From: Leclercia sp. AS011
GTDB lineage: Bacteria > Pseudomonadota > Gammaproteobacteria > Enterobacterales > Enterobacteriaceae
NCBI RefSeq assembly: GCF_037152535.1
Contig: NZ_JBBCMA010000001.1
Coordinates: forward strand, 620,001-684,000
Length of the DNA stretch: 64,000 nucleotides
Direction of reading: 5' to 3'
Positions within the stretch are counted from its first letter, which is position 1; each line of letters opens with the position of its first letter. The translations under genes and the position numbers were made by a program. The notes beneath the pieces are model-generated. The model made no database searches and was not told where the DNA came from. It saw only the letters and a list, made by a program, of their open reading frames with translations. Shown here piece by piece: positions 1-10,385 of the stretch.

Positions 1-1
1 C

Positions 2-1186
2 GGCACCGCCCTGCGGGACTATGTCTCCGCCTCTGACGCCCGTAACCAGGAGGCGTTCAACGCCAGCGTGGCGGATTACACCTTTGCCAAATGGCAGATG
101 GGGATCCTCGCCCTGGCGCTGGCAATCGTGCTGGTGGGGGGCTGGTACGGCATTCGTCACACTCTGCTGAACCCGTTAAACCGCGTGATCGACCATATTC
201 GCCAGATTGCCAGCGGCGATCTGACCCAGTCCCTGACGATTGCCGGACGCAGTGAAATCACCCAGCTGGCGATCACCGTTGACCACATGCAGCGCTCCCT
301 GAGCGAGACGGTGGCTAACGTGCGCCAGGGCTCGGACGCCATCTACACCGGCACCAGCGAAATCGCGATGGGCAACAACGATCTCTCGTCGCGCACCGAG
401 CAGCAGGCGTCGGCGCTGGAGGAGACCGCAGCCAGCATGGAGCAGTTAACCGCCACCGTGAAGCAGAATGCTGACAACGCCCGTCAGGCGTCCCAGCTGG
501 CTAACAGCGCCTCGGAAACCGCTCAGAAAGGCGGCAAGGTAGTGGACGGCGTGGTGAAAACCATGCACGACATCGCCGGTAGCTCGAAGAAGATCGCTGA
601 CATCATCAGCGTGATCGACGGCATCGCCTTCCAGACCAACATCCTGGCGCTGAATGCCGCGGTAGAAGCCGCCCGTGCCGGGGAGCAGGGACGTGGATTT
701 GCGGTGGTGGCCGGTGAGGTGCGTAACCTCGCCAGCCGCAGCGCCAATGCCGCCAAAGAGATCAAAGCCCTGATTGAAGATTCTGTCGCGCGCGTGGATA
801 CCGGCTCGGTGCTGGTGGAAAGCGCGGGAGAAACCATGAATGACATCGTCAACGCGGTCACCCGCGTGACCGACATCATGGGTGAAATCGCCTCGGCCTC
901 GGATGAGCAGAGTCGTGGTATCGACCAGGTGGCCCTGGCGGTATCGGAGATGGATCGTGTCACACAACAAAACGCCGCGCTGGTTCAGGAGTCCGCAGCC
1001 GCTGCGGCGCAACTGGAAGAGCAGGCGAGCCGTCTGAAGATGGCCGTTTCGGCGTTTCGACTTACTTCTGCACCTGGAAAAACCGGGTTATCGCGTACCA
1101 GCCAGCAACCGGCAGCGCCGGTCAATGCTCCGGCTCAGGTACGCGCGCTGACTACCGGAAAAGATGAGAACTGGGAAACATTTTGA
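2..1186 (+). CDS. tar: Methyl-accepting chemotaxis protein, Tar-like (5' end cut by window)
   Basis: C-terminal 394 residues of an inner-membrane chemoreceptor; the start lies upstream of the window. Visible parts, in order: the end of the periplasmic ligand-binding domain, a transmembrane helix (Gly-Ile-Leu-Ala-Leu-Ala stretch), a HAMP domain beginning [18 protein letters not shown], and the long cytoplasmic coiled coil with the signalling tip around [20 protein letters not shown]. The protein ends in the pentapeptide NWETF, the docking site for CheR and CheB, which marks a high-abundance receptor (Tar or Tsr). Position directly before tap and cheRBYZ is the tar position in E. coli. The Tar assignment rests on this context because the ligand-binding domain is not visible; Tsr-like specificity cannot be excluded. 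Confidence 0.85.
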   Translation, partial: GTALRDYVSASDARNQEAFNASVADYTFAKWQMGILALALAIVLVGGWYGIRHTLLNPLNRVIDHIRQIASGDLTQSLTIAGRSEITQLAITVDHMQRSLSETVANVRQGSDAIYTGTSEIAMGNNDLSSRTEQQASALEETAASMEQLTATVKQNADNARQASQLANSASETAQKGGKVVDGVVKTMHDIAGSSKKIADIISVIDGIAFQTNILALNAAVEAARAGEQGRGFAVVAGEVRNLASRSANAAKEIKALIEDSVARVDTGSVLVESAGETMNDIVNAVTRVTDIMGEIASASDEQSRGIDQVALAVSEMDRVTQQNAALVQESAAAAAQLEEQASRLKMAVSAFRLTSAPGKTGLSRTSQQPAAPVNAPAQVRALTTGKDENWETF

Positions 1187-1230
1187 TCGAACGTTAATTC
1201 GCGGCTGCTGGCCGCTAAATGGGAGCGTGG

Positions 1231-2832
1231 ATGTTAAATCGTATTCGTATCTCGACCACCCTGTTTTTGATTTTGATTCTCTGTGGGGTGTTGCAGGTTG
1301 GCAGTAACGGCTTGTCGTTTTGGGCTTTTCGCGATGGTTATCAGAACTTGCAGGAGATGCAGAGCAGCAATCAGCAACGCGCGCTGCTTACCCAGAGCCG
1401 CGCCGTTCTGCTGCAGGCCAGCACGGCGCTGAATAAAGCAGGCACCCTGACCGCGCTGAGCTATCCGCCCGATGACATCAAGGCGCTGATGACTACCGCG
1501 CGCAGCAGCCTGAAACAGGCCGGCGATCTGTTCAGGACGTTTAACGAACAGGCGGCCATCAGCGCGAAAGACAGCGAGCTGAAAAAAGCCATGCAGGGGG
1601 CGTTCAGCCAGTGGTACAGCGATCTGGAACATCAGGCGACCTGGCTGGAAAACAACCAGCTGTCGGATTTCCTCACCGCGCCGGTGCAGGCGTCGCAGGC
1701 AGCGTTTGACGCCAGCACCGATGCCTGGCAGCAGGAGATTAACCAGTTTGTGCTGGCGGCAGGTAACGACAGCCGCACCAGCTACCACATGTCGGGCGTG
1801 GTCTTCGTCACCATGATTGTGCTGGCGGCCCTGCTGACCAGCGCCGCACTGTGGTGGTCACGCCGGATGATCGTCCAGCCGCTGGCAATCATCAGCAGCC
1901 ACTTCGACAGCATTGCGAAGGGCGATCTGGCAAGGCCGGTGGCGGTGTACGGCAAAAACGAAATTTCGGCCATTTTCGCCAGCCTGAAAGCGATGCAGGG
2001 CTCGCTGCGCGAAACGGTGACCGAGGTGCGTCAGGGCAGCTATGCCATGCACACCGGGATCGCCGAAATTGCCGAAGGCAATAACGATCTCTCGTCGCGT
2101 ACCGAGCAGCAGGCTGCATCGCTGGCGCAGACGGCGGCCAGCATGGAACAGTTGACCACCACCGTCGGGCAGAACGCCGACAACGCCCGTCAGGCTTCCG
2201 GCCTGGCGAAGAGCGCGGCGCAGACGGCGAAGAAGGGGGGCGATCAGGCTTCCCGCGTGGCGAACACCATGAATCAGATCGCCACCAGTTCGCAAAAGAT
2301 TGGCGACATTATTAGCGTCATCGACGGCATTGCGTTCCAGACCAACATTCTGGCGCTGAACGCCGCGGTGGAAGCCGCCCGCGCGGGCGAGCAGGGGCGT
2401 GGCTTTGCGGTGGTGGCGGGTGAAGTGCGTAACCTGGCGAGCCGCAGCGCCAACGCGGCGAAAGAGATCAAGGTGCTGATTGAAGAGTCGGTGTCACGGG
2501 TACAGCAGGGGTCGGAGCTGGTGGATACCGCCGCGAAGACCATGACCGAGATCGTCAGCTCGGTCACTCAGGTCAACGACATCATGGGCGAAATCGCCTC
2601 GGCATCCGATGAACAGCGTCGCGGTATTGAGCAGGTGGCGCTGGCCGTCAGCCAGATGGATCAGGTGACGCAGCAGAACGCCGCGCTGGTAGAAGAGGCC
2701 GCGGCCGCCACCGACCAGTTAGCCAGCCAGGCGGATCATCTCACCTCGCTGGTCGCAGTATTTAATGTGAATGAACGCAGTGAAACAGTTAAAGAAGTCG
2801 GGCGGTCGCAGGCCGTTCCAGTCGGAACCTGA
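1231..2832 (+). CDS. tap: Methyl-accepting chemotaxis protein Tap (dipeptide/pyrimidine sensing)
   Basis: Low-abundance chemoreceptor; E. coli Tap mediates taxis to dipeptides, through the periplasmic dipeptide-binding protein, and to pyrimidines. The ATG at 1231 gives 533 aa, the E. coli length, and has GGGAG just upstream; an in-frame ATG at 1219 is less likely. Order: N-terminal membrane helix (residues 6-30), periplasmic four-helix sensor to about 188, second membrane helix, HAMP, methylation helices and the conserved signalling hairpin ([20 protein letters not shown]). Unlike the gene before it, it lacks the C-terminal NWETF pentapeptide and ends QAVPVGT, so it should depend on neighbouring receptors for efficient methylation. 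The periplasmic half is close to E. coli Tap ([24 protein letters not shown]). Confidence 0.95.
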   Translation: MLNRIRISTTLFLILILCGVLQVGSNGLSFWAFRDGYQNLQEMQSSNQQRALLTQSRAVLLQASTALNKAGTLTALSYPPDDIKALMTTARSSLKQAGDLFRTFNEQAAISAKDSELKKAMQGAFSQWYSDLEHQATWLENNQLSDFLTAPVQASQAAFDASTDAWQQEINQFVLAAGNDSRTSYHMSGVVFVTMIVLAALLTSAALWWSRRMIVQPLAIISSHFDSIAKGDLARPVAVYGKNEISAIFASLKAMQGSLRETVTEVRQGSYAMHTGIAEIAEGNNDLSSRTEQQAASLAQTAASMEQLTTTVGQNADNARQASGLAKSAAQTAKKGGDQASRVANTMNQIATSSQKIGDIISVIDGIAFQTNILALNAAVEAARAGEQGRGFAVVAGEVRNLASRSANAAKEIKVLIEESVSRVQQGSELVDTAAKTMTEIVSSVTQVNDIMGEIASASDEQRRGIEQVALAVSQMDQVTQQNAALVEEAAAATDQLASQADHLTSLVAVFNVNERSETVKEVGRSQAVPVGT

Positions 2833-2851
2833 ACGTGATTAAGAAGGCGCT

Positions 2852-3717
2852 ATGACATCACCACTGCCCTCAGGGCAATCGTCATTATTGTTACAGATGA
2901 CACAGCGCCTCGCGCTGTCCGATGCGCATTTCCGTCGGATATGTCAGTTAATCTACCAGCGCGCGGGGATCGTGCTTGCCGATCACAAGCGGGACATGGT
3001 CTACAACCGTCTTGTGCGTCGCTTGCGAACGCTCGAGCTGGATGATTTTGGTCGCTACCTGGGCATGCTGGAAGCGAACCCGAACAGCGCGGAGTGGCAG
3101 GCGTTTATCAACTCGCTGACCACCAACCTGACCGCCTTTTTCCGGGAAGCGCACCACTTCCCGGTGCTGGCGGATCATGCGCGTCGCCGCAGCGGCGGCG
3201 AGTATCGCGTGTGGAGTGCGGCGGCCTCAACCGGGGAAGAGCCGTACTCGCTCGCGATTACCCTGGCCGATACCCTGGGTACCGCGCCGGGTCGCTGGAA
3301 GGTGTTCGCCAGTGATATTGATACCGAAGTGCTGCAAAAGGCGCAGAGCGGTATCTATCGCCAGGACGAGCTGAAAACCCTGTCGCCACAGCAGCTTCAG
3401 CGCTACTTCATGCGCGGCACCGGTCCGCACGACGGGCTGGTGCGGGTGCGCAGCGAACTGGCGAATGCGGTGGAGTTCTCCATGGTCAATCTGCTGGAGA
3501 AGCAGTACAACGTGGCGGGGCCGTTTGACGCCATTTTCTGCCGTAACGTGATGATCTATTTCGACAAAACGACGCAGCAGGAGATCCTGCGCCGCTTTGT
3601 ACCGTTGCTCAAGCCGGACGGATTACTGTTTGCCGGGCACTCGGAGAATTTCAGCAATCTCGTGCGCGAGTTCAGCCTGCGTGGGCAGACGGTATATGCG
3701 CTGAGTAAGGATAAAGC

Positions 3718-3721
<4 letters not shown>
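2852..3721 (+). CDS. cheR: Chemotaxis protein methyltransferase CheR
   Basis: Uses S-adenosylmethionine to methylate glutamates on chemoreceptor helices, the adaptation reaction opposed by CheB. 289 aa against 286 in E. coli. The N-terminal helical domain ([19 protein letters not shown] segment near residues 28-45) is followed by the Rossmann methyltransferase domain with [13 protein letters not shown] (SAM-binding motif I region) and [14 protein letters not shown] near residues 226-239. The stop codon overlaps the cheB start by 4 bp (ATGA), so the two adaptation enzymes are translationally coupled. Part of the tar-tap-cheRBYZ operon. Confidence 0.97.
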
Positions 3722-5173
<1,452 letters not shown>

Positions 5174-5183
5174 GGTACGGGAG

Positions 5184-5828
5184 ATGATGCAGCCTTCGAT
5201 TAAACCCACGGATGAGCATTCACCCGGCGACATAATTGCCCGGATCGGCAGTCTGACGCGCATGCTGCGCGACAGCCTGCGTGAGCTGGGTCTGGATCAG
5301 GCGATTGCAGAGGCGGCGGAAGCGATTCCTGACGCCCGTGACCGTCTTGATTATGTTGTGCAAATGACTGCCCAGGCGGCAGAGCGTGCGCTGAACAGTG
5401 TTGAAGCGTCGCAGCCGCACCAGGATGAGATGGAAAAGGGCGCGAAAGCGCTGACCAAACGCTGGGACGAGTGGTTCGAAAACCCAATCGAACTCTCCGA
5501 CGCCCGCGAACTGGTCACCGACACTCGCCAATATCTGGGTGACGTGCCGGGCCATACCAGCTTCACCAACGCCCAGCTGCTGGAGATCATGATGGCGCAG
5601 GATTTCCAGGATCTTACCGGTCAGGTGATCAAGCGCATGATGGATGTGATCCAGGAGATCGAGCGCCAGCTGTTGATGGTGTTGCTGGAGAACATGCCGG
5701 AACCGTCCGCACGTCCGCAGCGCGAGAACGAGAGCCTGCTCAATGGCCCACAGCTCGACACCACCAAAGCCGGTGTTGTGGCAAGCCAGGATCAGGTCGA
5801 CGACCTGCTGGACAGCTTAGGGTTCTGA
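5184..5828 (+). CDS. cheZ: Protein phosphatase CheZ (CheY-P phosphatase)
   Basis: Dephosphorylates CheY-P and so ends the tumble signal. 214 aa, the E. coli length. The long helical hairpin carries the catalytic segment [18 protein letters not shown] (D143 and Q147 in E. coli numbering), and the C-terminal CheY-binding helix [13 protein letters not shown] is intact. Starts 10 bp after cheY and is the last gene of the tar-to-cheZ operon; a REP unit and a terminator follow. Confidence 0.98.
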   Translation: MMQPSIKPTDEHSPGDIIARIGSLTRMLRDSLRELGLDQAIAEAAEAIPDARDRLDYVVQMTAQAAERALNSVEASQPHQDEMEKGAKALTKRWDEWFENPIELSDARELVTDTRQYLGDVPGHTSFTNAQLLEIMMAQDFQDLTGQVIKRMMDVIQEIERQLLMVLLENMPEPSARPQRENESLLNGPQLDTTKAGVVASQDQVDDLLDSLGF

Positions 5829-5850
5829 TACCCTGCGTTCTGCGGGAATT

Positions 5851-5918
5851 GCCTGGCGGCGCTGCGCTTGCACAGGCCTACGCGTTTTGTAGGCCGGGTC
5901 AGCGCAGCGCCACCCGGC
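5851..5918. repeat. REP/BIME element after cheZ
   Basis: Two inverted palindromic units of the GCC(T)GGCGGCGCTGCGC / GCGCAGCGCCACCCGGC type, separated by a short spacer with CCTAC/GTAGG. This is the typical enterobacterial repetitive extragenic palindrome, here just 3' of an operon end. Confidence 0.85.
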
Positions 5919-5920
5919 AC

Positions 5921-5949
5921 AAATGCCACCTTCGCAGGTGGCATTTTTC
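5921..5949 (+). terminator. Rho-independent terminator of the che operon
   Basis: AAATGCCACCT, loop TCGC, AGGTGGCATTT, followed by TTTCTTT. The arms are perfectly complementary and the hairpin lies directly after the REP unit downstream of cheZ. Confidence 0.85.
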
Positions 5950-6104
5950 TTTGTGCATCTGTTTCACCCCTTATTACGACAATCCTTCCAGAATCAGCAA
6001 CCTGCCACGACTTCTTTTATTTCAAATTTAGCCATTCTGATAGTCTCAGTAAGGTCTTTTGCTGGCCGTAGACAGCAAGCGGCAAGAGGGTGACGACACG
6101 GACG
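5950..6104. other. Non-coding spacer, nothing recognisable
   Basis: Between the che terminator and the palindromes upstream of the 74-aa gene. No supported reading frame, repeat or RNA was seen here. Confidence 0.4.
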
Positions 6105-6150
6105 AGTGATAAAAATCACTGTTGACAGATGTCAACGCTCATAATAGGAT
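6105..6150 (+). promoter_or_regulatory. Sigma-70 promoter with two palindromic operator candidates for the HicA-like/HTH cassette
   Basis: A -35 box TTGACA (6122-6127), a 17-bp spacer and a -10 box TAGGAT (6145-6150). A perfect palindrome AGTGAT-AAAA-ATCACT spans 6105-6120. Directly abutting it, GTTGACA-GA-TGTCAAC (6121-6136) overlaps the -35 box. Such an arrangement is typical of an autorepressed operon; the HTH product of the second gene is the obvious candidate ligand (inference). Confidence 0.6.
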
Positions 6151-6167
6151 CTCAATAACGGAGGCTA

Positions 6168-6392
6168 ATGAAGAAACATCCGAACAAGCATATTCAGGAG
6201 GCGATTGAATACGCCCTGGGGAGAGGCTGGATTTGGGTTCCTCCCGGTCACTCAGCGCACTGTTTCTGCAAATTACGCTGTGGTAATCCAGAAGGTGAAC
6301 ATCGCTATCATCAAATGAGCGTATGGTCGACGCCGAAAAATGCTGAAAATCATGCCCTGCAAATCATCCGCAACGTAAAACGCTGCCTTTGA
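6168..6392 (+). CDS. Small HicA-like protein, candidate toxin of a toxin-antitoxin pair
   Basis: 74-aa basic, His- and Cys-rich protein with good start context (GGAGGCTAATG). What can be seen: a helix KHIQEAIEYAL (7-17), a turn with GW (20-21), GHSAH (27-31), a hydrophobic strand CFCKLRC, and SVWSTPKNAENH (51-62) ending in a helix with R68 and C73. The helix, GW turn, G-S/H-H strand and final helix resemble the small double-stranded-RNA-binding fold of HicA mRNA interferases. I recall similar short proteins with the STP-x-N-x-x-NHA motif annotated only as hypothetical. Neither catalysis nor toxicity can be shown from sequence. It stands 78 bp before an HTH gene on the same strand, in a spot empty in E. 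coli between cheZ and flhB. Confidence 0.7.
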   Translation: MKKHPNKHIQEAIEYALGRGWIWVPPGHSAHCFCKLRCGNPEGEHRYHQMSVWSTPKNAENHALQIIRNVKRCL

Positions 6393-6399
6393 TTTTGCC

Positions 6400-6431
6400 C
6401 GGTAAAGGGCAGCCACAGCTGCTCTTTACCG
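6400..6431 (+). promoter_or_regulatory. Intercistronic hairpin inside the two-gene cassette
   Basis: CGGTAAAGGGCAGC (6400-6413), loop CACA, GCTGCTCTTTACCG (6418-6431): 14-bp arms with one mismatch. No T-run follows, so it is not a classic terminator. It lies between the two stop/start signals and could set the ratio of the two products through mRNA processing or stability (inference). Confidence 0.6.
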
Positions 6432-6470
6432 AATACGAGAAAATATCTGACGATAAAACAAAGAGGTATT

Positions 6471-7034
6471 ATGGCGCTTTATAACTTCACTCTGACCCTC
6501 TCAGGCGTAACCTACGAGACTGAAGGGCTCGAAGATGCGCTGTACGCAAGCGGCTGTGACGATGCGCTGATCTGCGCATATGGCCGCTCCGTCTACGTTG
6601 AGTTTGACCGGGAAGCTGAGTCCCTGGATGTAGCCATCTCCTCGGCAGTCGACAATATCGAGCTGGCAAACATTGGCGCTACCGTAGAATCTGTCGACTC
6701 TGCCCTTGTGGGTTTGAGCGACATAGCCGAGATGACCAACATGTCGCGCCAGGCGATCGCTATGCTGAAAGACGGTACCCGCGGAAGCGGTGATTTTCCT
6801 TGCCCCATCCAGCGCATTAAAGGCCAGTCTCCGCTATGGGACTGGGGCGACGTAGCCCACTGGCTGGCAACCAATGGCCGCTTAAAACAGGACAGCGAGC
6901 TGGTGGTTAACGCACGCGTCCTCAGTAAATGGAACCTGGTGCTCCGCAATAGCGCCGCAACAGATTTTGAGGAGATTGAGTCTCTTGCCGCATCGCTGGT
7001 GGCACGCCGTCGCAAACAGGCTGCATCTGCATAA
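6471..7034 (+). CDS. Helix-turn-helix protein, candidate antitoxin/autorepressor paired with the 74-aa gene
   Basis: 187 aa, start preceded by AGAGGT. The N-terminal half (1-78) is a mixed alpha/beta region (FTLTLSGVTYETEGLEDALYA; VYVEFDREAESLDVAISSAV) that could be a partner-binding domain. Residues 79-105 (LVGLSDIAEMTNMSRQAIAM and following) form a MerR/Xre-like helix-turn-helix. Residues 109-132 (FPCPIQRI, then SPLWDWGDVAHWL) look like the wing used by MerR/excisionase-type DNA binders. Gene order toxin-like first, HTH protein second is the hicAB order. I do not recognise a named family; a stand-alone regulator is the alternative. The two palindromes upstream of the pair are its likely target. 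Confidence 0.75.
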   Translation: MALYNFTLTLSGVTYETEGLEDALYASGCDDALICAYGRSVYVEFDREAESLDVAISSAVDNIELANIGATVESVDSALVGLSDIAEMTNMSRQAIAMLKDGTRGSGDFPCPIQRIKGQSPLWDWGDVAHWLATNGRLKQDSELVVNARVLSKWNLVLRNSAATDFEEIESLAASLVARRRKQAASA

Positions 7035-7165
7035 ATAAACGCCTCCGATAACCCTGACGCCGCCGAAAGCCCTAAATCAGCCCTTTTATCGCCGCTAATT
7101 AACCCATTGTTCAGCGCCCGCTTTGGCATCATAGCGCCCAGACCTCTACCTGCGAGATGCTTGCC

Positions 7166-8314
7166 GTGGCAGAAGATAGCGACGACAAAACAGAAGCCCC
7201 CACACCCCACCGACTTGAAAAAGCGCGTGAGGAAGGGCAGATACCCCGATCCAAGGAACTCACCTCCCTGCTGATTTTACTGGTAGGTGTGTGCATTATC
7301 TGGATCGGCGGGGAGTCCCTTGCCCGCAGGCTGGCCGGGATGCTCTCGGCCGGGCTGCGCTTCGATCACAGCATGGTTAACGACCCGAACCTGATCCTCA
7401 GCCAGATTATCCTGCTGATCAAAAGCGCGATGGTCGCGCTGCTGCCGCTGATCGTCGGGGTGGTGCTGGTGGCGATCGTCTCGCCGGTGATGCTGGGCGG
7501 GCTGGTGTTTAGCGGGAAATCGCTGCAGTTTAAATTTTCCAAACTCAACCCGCTGCCCGGCATTGCACGCATGTTCTCCGCCCAGACCGGCGCTGAGCTG
7601 CTGAAAGCGTTGATGAAAGCCACGCTGATGGGCAGCGTGGCCGGCTTTTTTATCTGGCACAACTGGCCAGAGATGATGCGCCTGATCAGCGAGTCTCCCT
7701 TCGCCGCGATGCGCAACGCGCTCAACCTGGTGGGGCTCTGTTCGCTGCTGGTGGTGCTGGCCATTATCCCGATGGTGGGGTTTGACGTCTTCTTCCAGAT
7801 CTACAGCCACATGAAAAAACTGCGCATGTCCCGTCAGGACATCCGCGATGAGTACAAGCAGATGGAAGGCGACCCGCACGTTAAAGGCCGCATCCGCCAG
7901 ATGCAGCGCGCTGCCGCCCGTCGCCGGATGATGGAAGATGTGCCGAAAGCGGACGTCATCGTCACCAACCCGACCCACTACTCCGTGGCGCTGCAGTATG
8001 ACGAAGACAAAATGAGCGCGCCGAAAGTGGTGGCGAAAGGGGCAGGGCTGATTGCCCTGCGGATCCGTGAAATTGGTAATGAAAACCGCATTCCGATGCT
8101 GGAGGCCCCGCCGCTGGCGCGTGCGCTCTACCGCCATGCGGAAATTGGACAACAAATCCCGGGCCAGCTGTATGCCGCTGTGGCGGAAGTGCTGGCTTGG
8201 GTGTGGCAGTTGAAACGCTGGCGTCTGGCCGGTGGGCAACGGCCTGTGAAACCTGAGAATCTCCCGGTGCCTGCAGCGCTGGATTTTATGAACGAGAAGG
8301 ACTCTGATGGCTAA
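7166..8314 (+). CDS. flhB: Flagellar type III export protein FlhB (substrate-specificity switch)
   Basis: Inner-membrane part of the flagellar export gate; autocleavage switches export from rod/hook to filament substrates. The GTG at 7166 gives 382 aa and the conserved N-terminus xAEDSDDKTEAPTPHRLEKA; an ATG three codons upstream (7157) is an alternative. Four membrane segments occupy roughly residues 30-210, followed by the cytosolic domain with the autocleavage motif NPTH (about residues 268-271, in VIVTNPTHYSVAL). It overlaps flhA by 8 bp. In E. coli the flhBAE operon has an FlhDC-dependent class II promoter; here it must lie in 7035-7165 or the genes read through from the cassette upstream. 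Confidence 0.97.
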   Translation: MAEDSDDKTEAPTPHRLEKAREEGQIPRSKELTSLLILLVGVCIIWIGGESLARRLAGMLSAGLRFDHSMVNDPNLILSQIILLIKSAMVALLPLIVGVVLVAIVSPVMLGGLVFSGKSLQFKFSKLNPLPGIARMFSAQTGAELLKALMKATLMGSVAGFFIWHNWPEMMRLISESPFAAMRNALNLVGLCSLLVVLAIIPMVGFDVFFQIYSHMKKLRMSRQDIRDEYKQMEGDPHVKGRIRQMQRAAARRRMMEDVPKADVIVTNPTHYSVALQYDEDKMSAPKVVAKGAGLIALRIREIGNENRIPMLEAPPLARALYRHAEIGQQIPGQLYAAVAEVLAWVWQLKRWRLAGGQRPVKPENLPVPAALDFMNEKDSDG

Positions 8315-10385
8315 TCTGGTGGCAATGTTGCGCCTCCCCGGCAACCTGAAATCGACTCAATGGCAGATTATGGCCGGGCCGATCCTCATCCTGCTAATTC
8401 TGTCGATGATGGTGTTGCCGCTCCCGGCATTCATCCTCGACCTGCTTTTTACCTTCAACATTGCGCTCTCGATCATGGTGCTGCTGGTGGCGATGTTCAC
8501 CCAGCGTACGCTGGAGTTCGCCGCGTTCCCGACCATTCTGCTGTTCACCACGCTGCTGCGCCTGGCCCTGAACGTGGCCTCCACCCGTATCATTCTGATG
8601 GATGGGCATACCGGCGGCGCGGCGGCAGGTAAGGTGGTTGAGGCCTTCGGCCACTTCCTGGTGGGCGGCAACTTCGCCATCGGTATCGTGGTGTTTATCA
8701 TCCTCGTGATCATCAACTTTATGGTTATCACCAAAGGTGCAGGGCGTATCGCCGAAGTGGGCGCGCGTTTCGTACTGGACGGGATGCCGGGCAAACAGAT
8801 GGCGATCGACGCCGATCTTAACGCCGGGCTGATTGGCGAAGATGAAGCGAAAAAACGTCGTTCCGAAGTGACCCAGGAAGCCGACTTCTACGGCTCGATG
8901 GACGGTGCGAGTAAGTTCGTTCGCGGCGATGCCATCGCCGGTATTCTGATCATGGTGATCAACGTGGTGGGCGGCCTGCTGGTGGGTGTCCTGCAACACG
9001 GGATGGACATGGGCCATGCGGCAGAGAGCTATACGCTGCTGACCATCGGTGACGGCCTGGTCGCCCAGATCCCGGCGCTGGTGATCTCCACCGCGGCGGG
9101 TGTGATCGTGACCCGCGTCGCCACCGATCAGGACGTCGGCGAGCAGATGGTGAGCCAGCTGTTCACCAACCCGAACGTGCTGATGCTCTCTGCGGCGGTA
9201 CTGGGGCTGCTGGGCCTGGTCCCGGGCATGCCAAACTTCGTCTTCCTGCTGTTTACCGCGGCGCTGCTGGGGCTGGCCTGGTGGCTGCGCGGGCGCGAAA
9301 CCAAACCGAAAGCGGAACCTGCGCCGATTAAAATGCCGGAAAACACCCAGGCGGTGGAAGCCACCTGGAATGACGTCCAGCTGGAAGATTCCCTGGGGAT
9401 GGAGGTGGGCTATCGCCTGATACCGATGGTCGATTCCCAACAGGATGGCGAACTTCTCGGGCGTATCCGCAGTATCCGTAAAAAATTCGCTCAGGACATG
9501 GGCTTCCTGCCGCCGGTGGTGCATATCCGCGACAATATGGATCTGCCCCCGGCGCGCTACCGCATCCTGATGAAAGGGGTGGAGATTGGCAGCGGCGACG
9601 CCTATCCGGGCCGCTGGCTGGCAATTAACCCGGGCACCGCGGCGGGGACGCTGCCGGGTGAACAGACTACCGACCCGGCCTTTGGCCTGGCGGCCATCTG
9701 GATCGAAAGCGCCCTGAAAGAGCAGGCGCAGATCCAGGGGTATACCGTAGTGGAAGCCAGTACCGTGGTTGCCACCCACCTGAACCACATTATTGGCCAG
9801 TTCTCGGCGGAGCTGTTTGGTCGTCAGGAGGCGCAGCAGCTGCTGGATCGCGTTACTCAGGAGATGCCGAAGCTCACCGAAGATCTGGTGCCGGGCGTGC
9901 TGACCCTCACCACGCTGCACAAGGTGCTGCAAAACCTGCTCGACGAGAAGGTGCCGATCCGCGATATGCGGACCATCCTGGAAACTCTGGCCGAGCATGC
10001 GCCGCTGCAAAACGATCCGCACGAGCTGACGGCGGTGGTGCGTGTGGCGCTGGGCCGCGCCATCACCCAGCAGTGGTTCCCGGGCAATGGCGAAGTGCAG
10101 GTGATTGGACTCGACACGCCGCTTGAGCGTCTGCTGTTGCAGGCATTGCAGGGCGGCGGTGGCCTGGAGCCGGGGCTGGCGGATCGTCTGCTGGCGCAAA
10201 CCCAGGAGGCGTTGCAGCGTCAGGAGATGCTCGGCGCGCCGCCGGTGCTGCTGGTCAATCATGCCCTGCGTCCGCTGCTGTCGCGCTTCCTGCGCCGCAG
10301 CCTGACGCAGCTGGTGGTTCTGTCGAATATGGAGCTGTCGGACAATCGTCACATCCGCATGACCGCCAGCATTGGAGGCCAATAA
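8307..10385 (+). CDS. flhA: Flagellar type III export gate protein FlhA
   Basis: Nonameric export-gate component using proton motive force; its cytosolic ring binds chaperone-substrate complexes. 692 aa, identical in length to E. coli. About eight membrane helices lie in residues 20-325, with the highly conserved FHIPEP-family segment around GAGRIAEVGARFVLDGMPGK (about 145-165). An acidic linker (KPKAEPAPIKMPEN) leads to the soluble C-terminal domain. The start overlaps the end of flhB and the TAATG stop/start overlaps flhE, so the three genes are coupled. Confidence 0.98.
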   Translation: MANLVAMLRLPGNLKSTQWQIMAGPILILLILSMMVLPLPAFILDLLFTFNIALSIMVLLVAMFTQRTLEFAAFPTILLFTTLLRLALNVASTRIILMDGHTGGAAAGKVVEAFGHFLVGGNFAIGIVVFIILVIINFMVITKGAGRIAEVGARFVLDGMPGKQMAIDADLNAGLIGEDEAKKRRSEVTQEADFYGSMDGASKFVRGDAIAGILIMVINVVGGLLVGVLQHGMDMGHAAESYTLLTIGDGLVAQIPALVISTAAGVIVTRVATDQDVGEQMVSQLFTNPNVLMLSAAVLGLLGLVPGMPNFVFLLFTAALLGLAWWLRGRETKPKAEPAPIKMPENTQAVEATWNDVQLEDSLGMEVGYRLIPMVDSQQDGELLGRIRSIRKKFAQDMGFLPPVVHIRDNMDLPPARYRILMKGVEIGSGDAYPGRWLAINPGTAAGTLPGEQTTDPAFGLAAIWIESALKEQAQIQGYTVVEASTVVATHLNHIIGQFSAELFGRQEAQQLLDRVTQEMPKLTEDLVPGVLTLTTLHKVLQNLLDEKVPIRDMRTILETLAEHAPLQNDPHELTAVVRVALGRAITQQWFPGNGEVQVIGLDTPLERLLLQALQGGGGLEPGLADRLLAQTQEALQRQEMLGAPPVLLVNHALRPLLSRFLRRSLTQLVVLSNMELSDNRHIRMTASIGGQ

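Noticed and set aside
5849..6071. Short open frames of 60-67 codons downstream of cheZ
   Set aside because: They are translations of a REP element and terminator.
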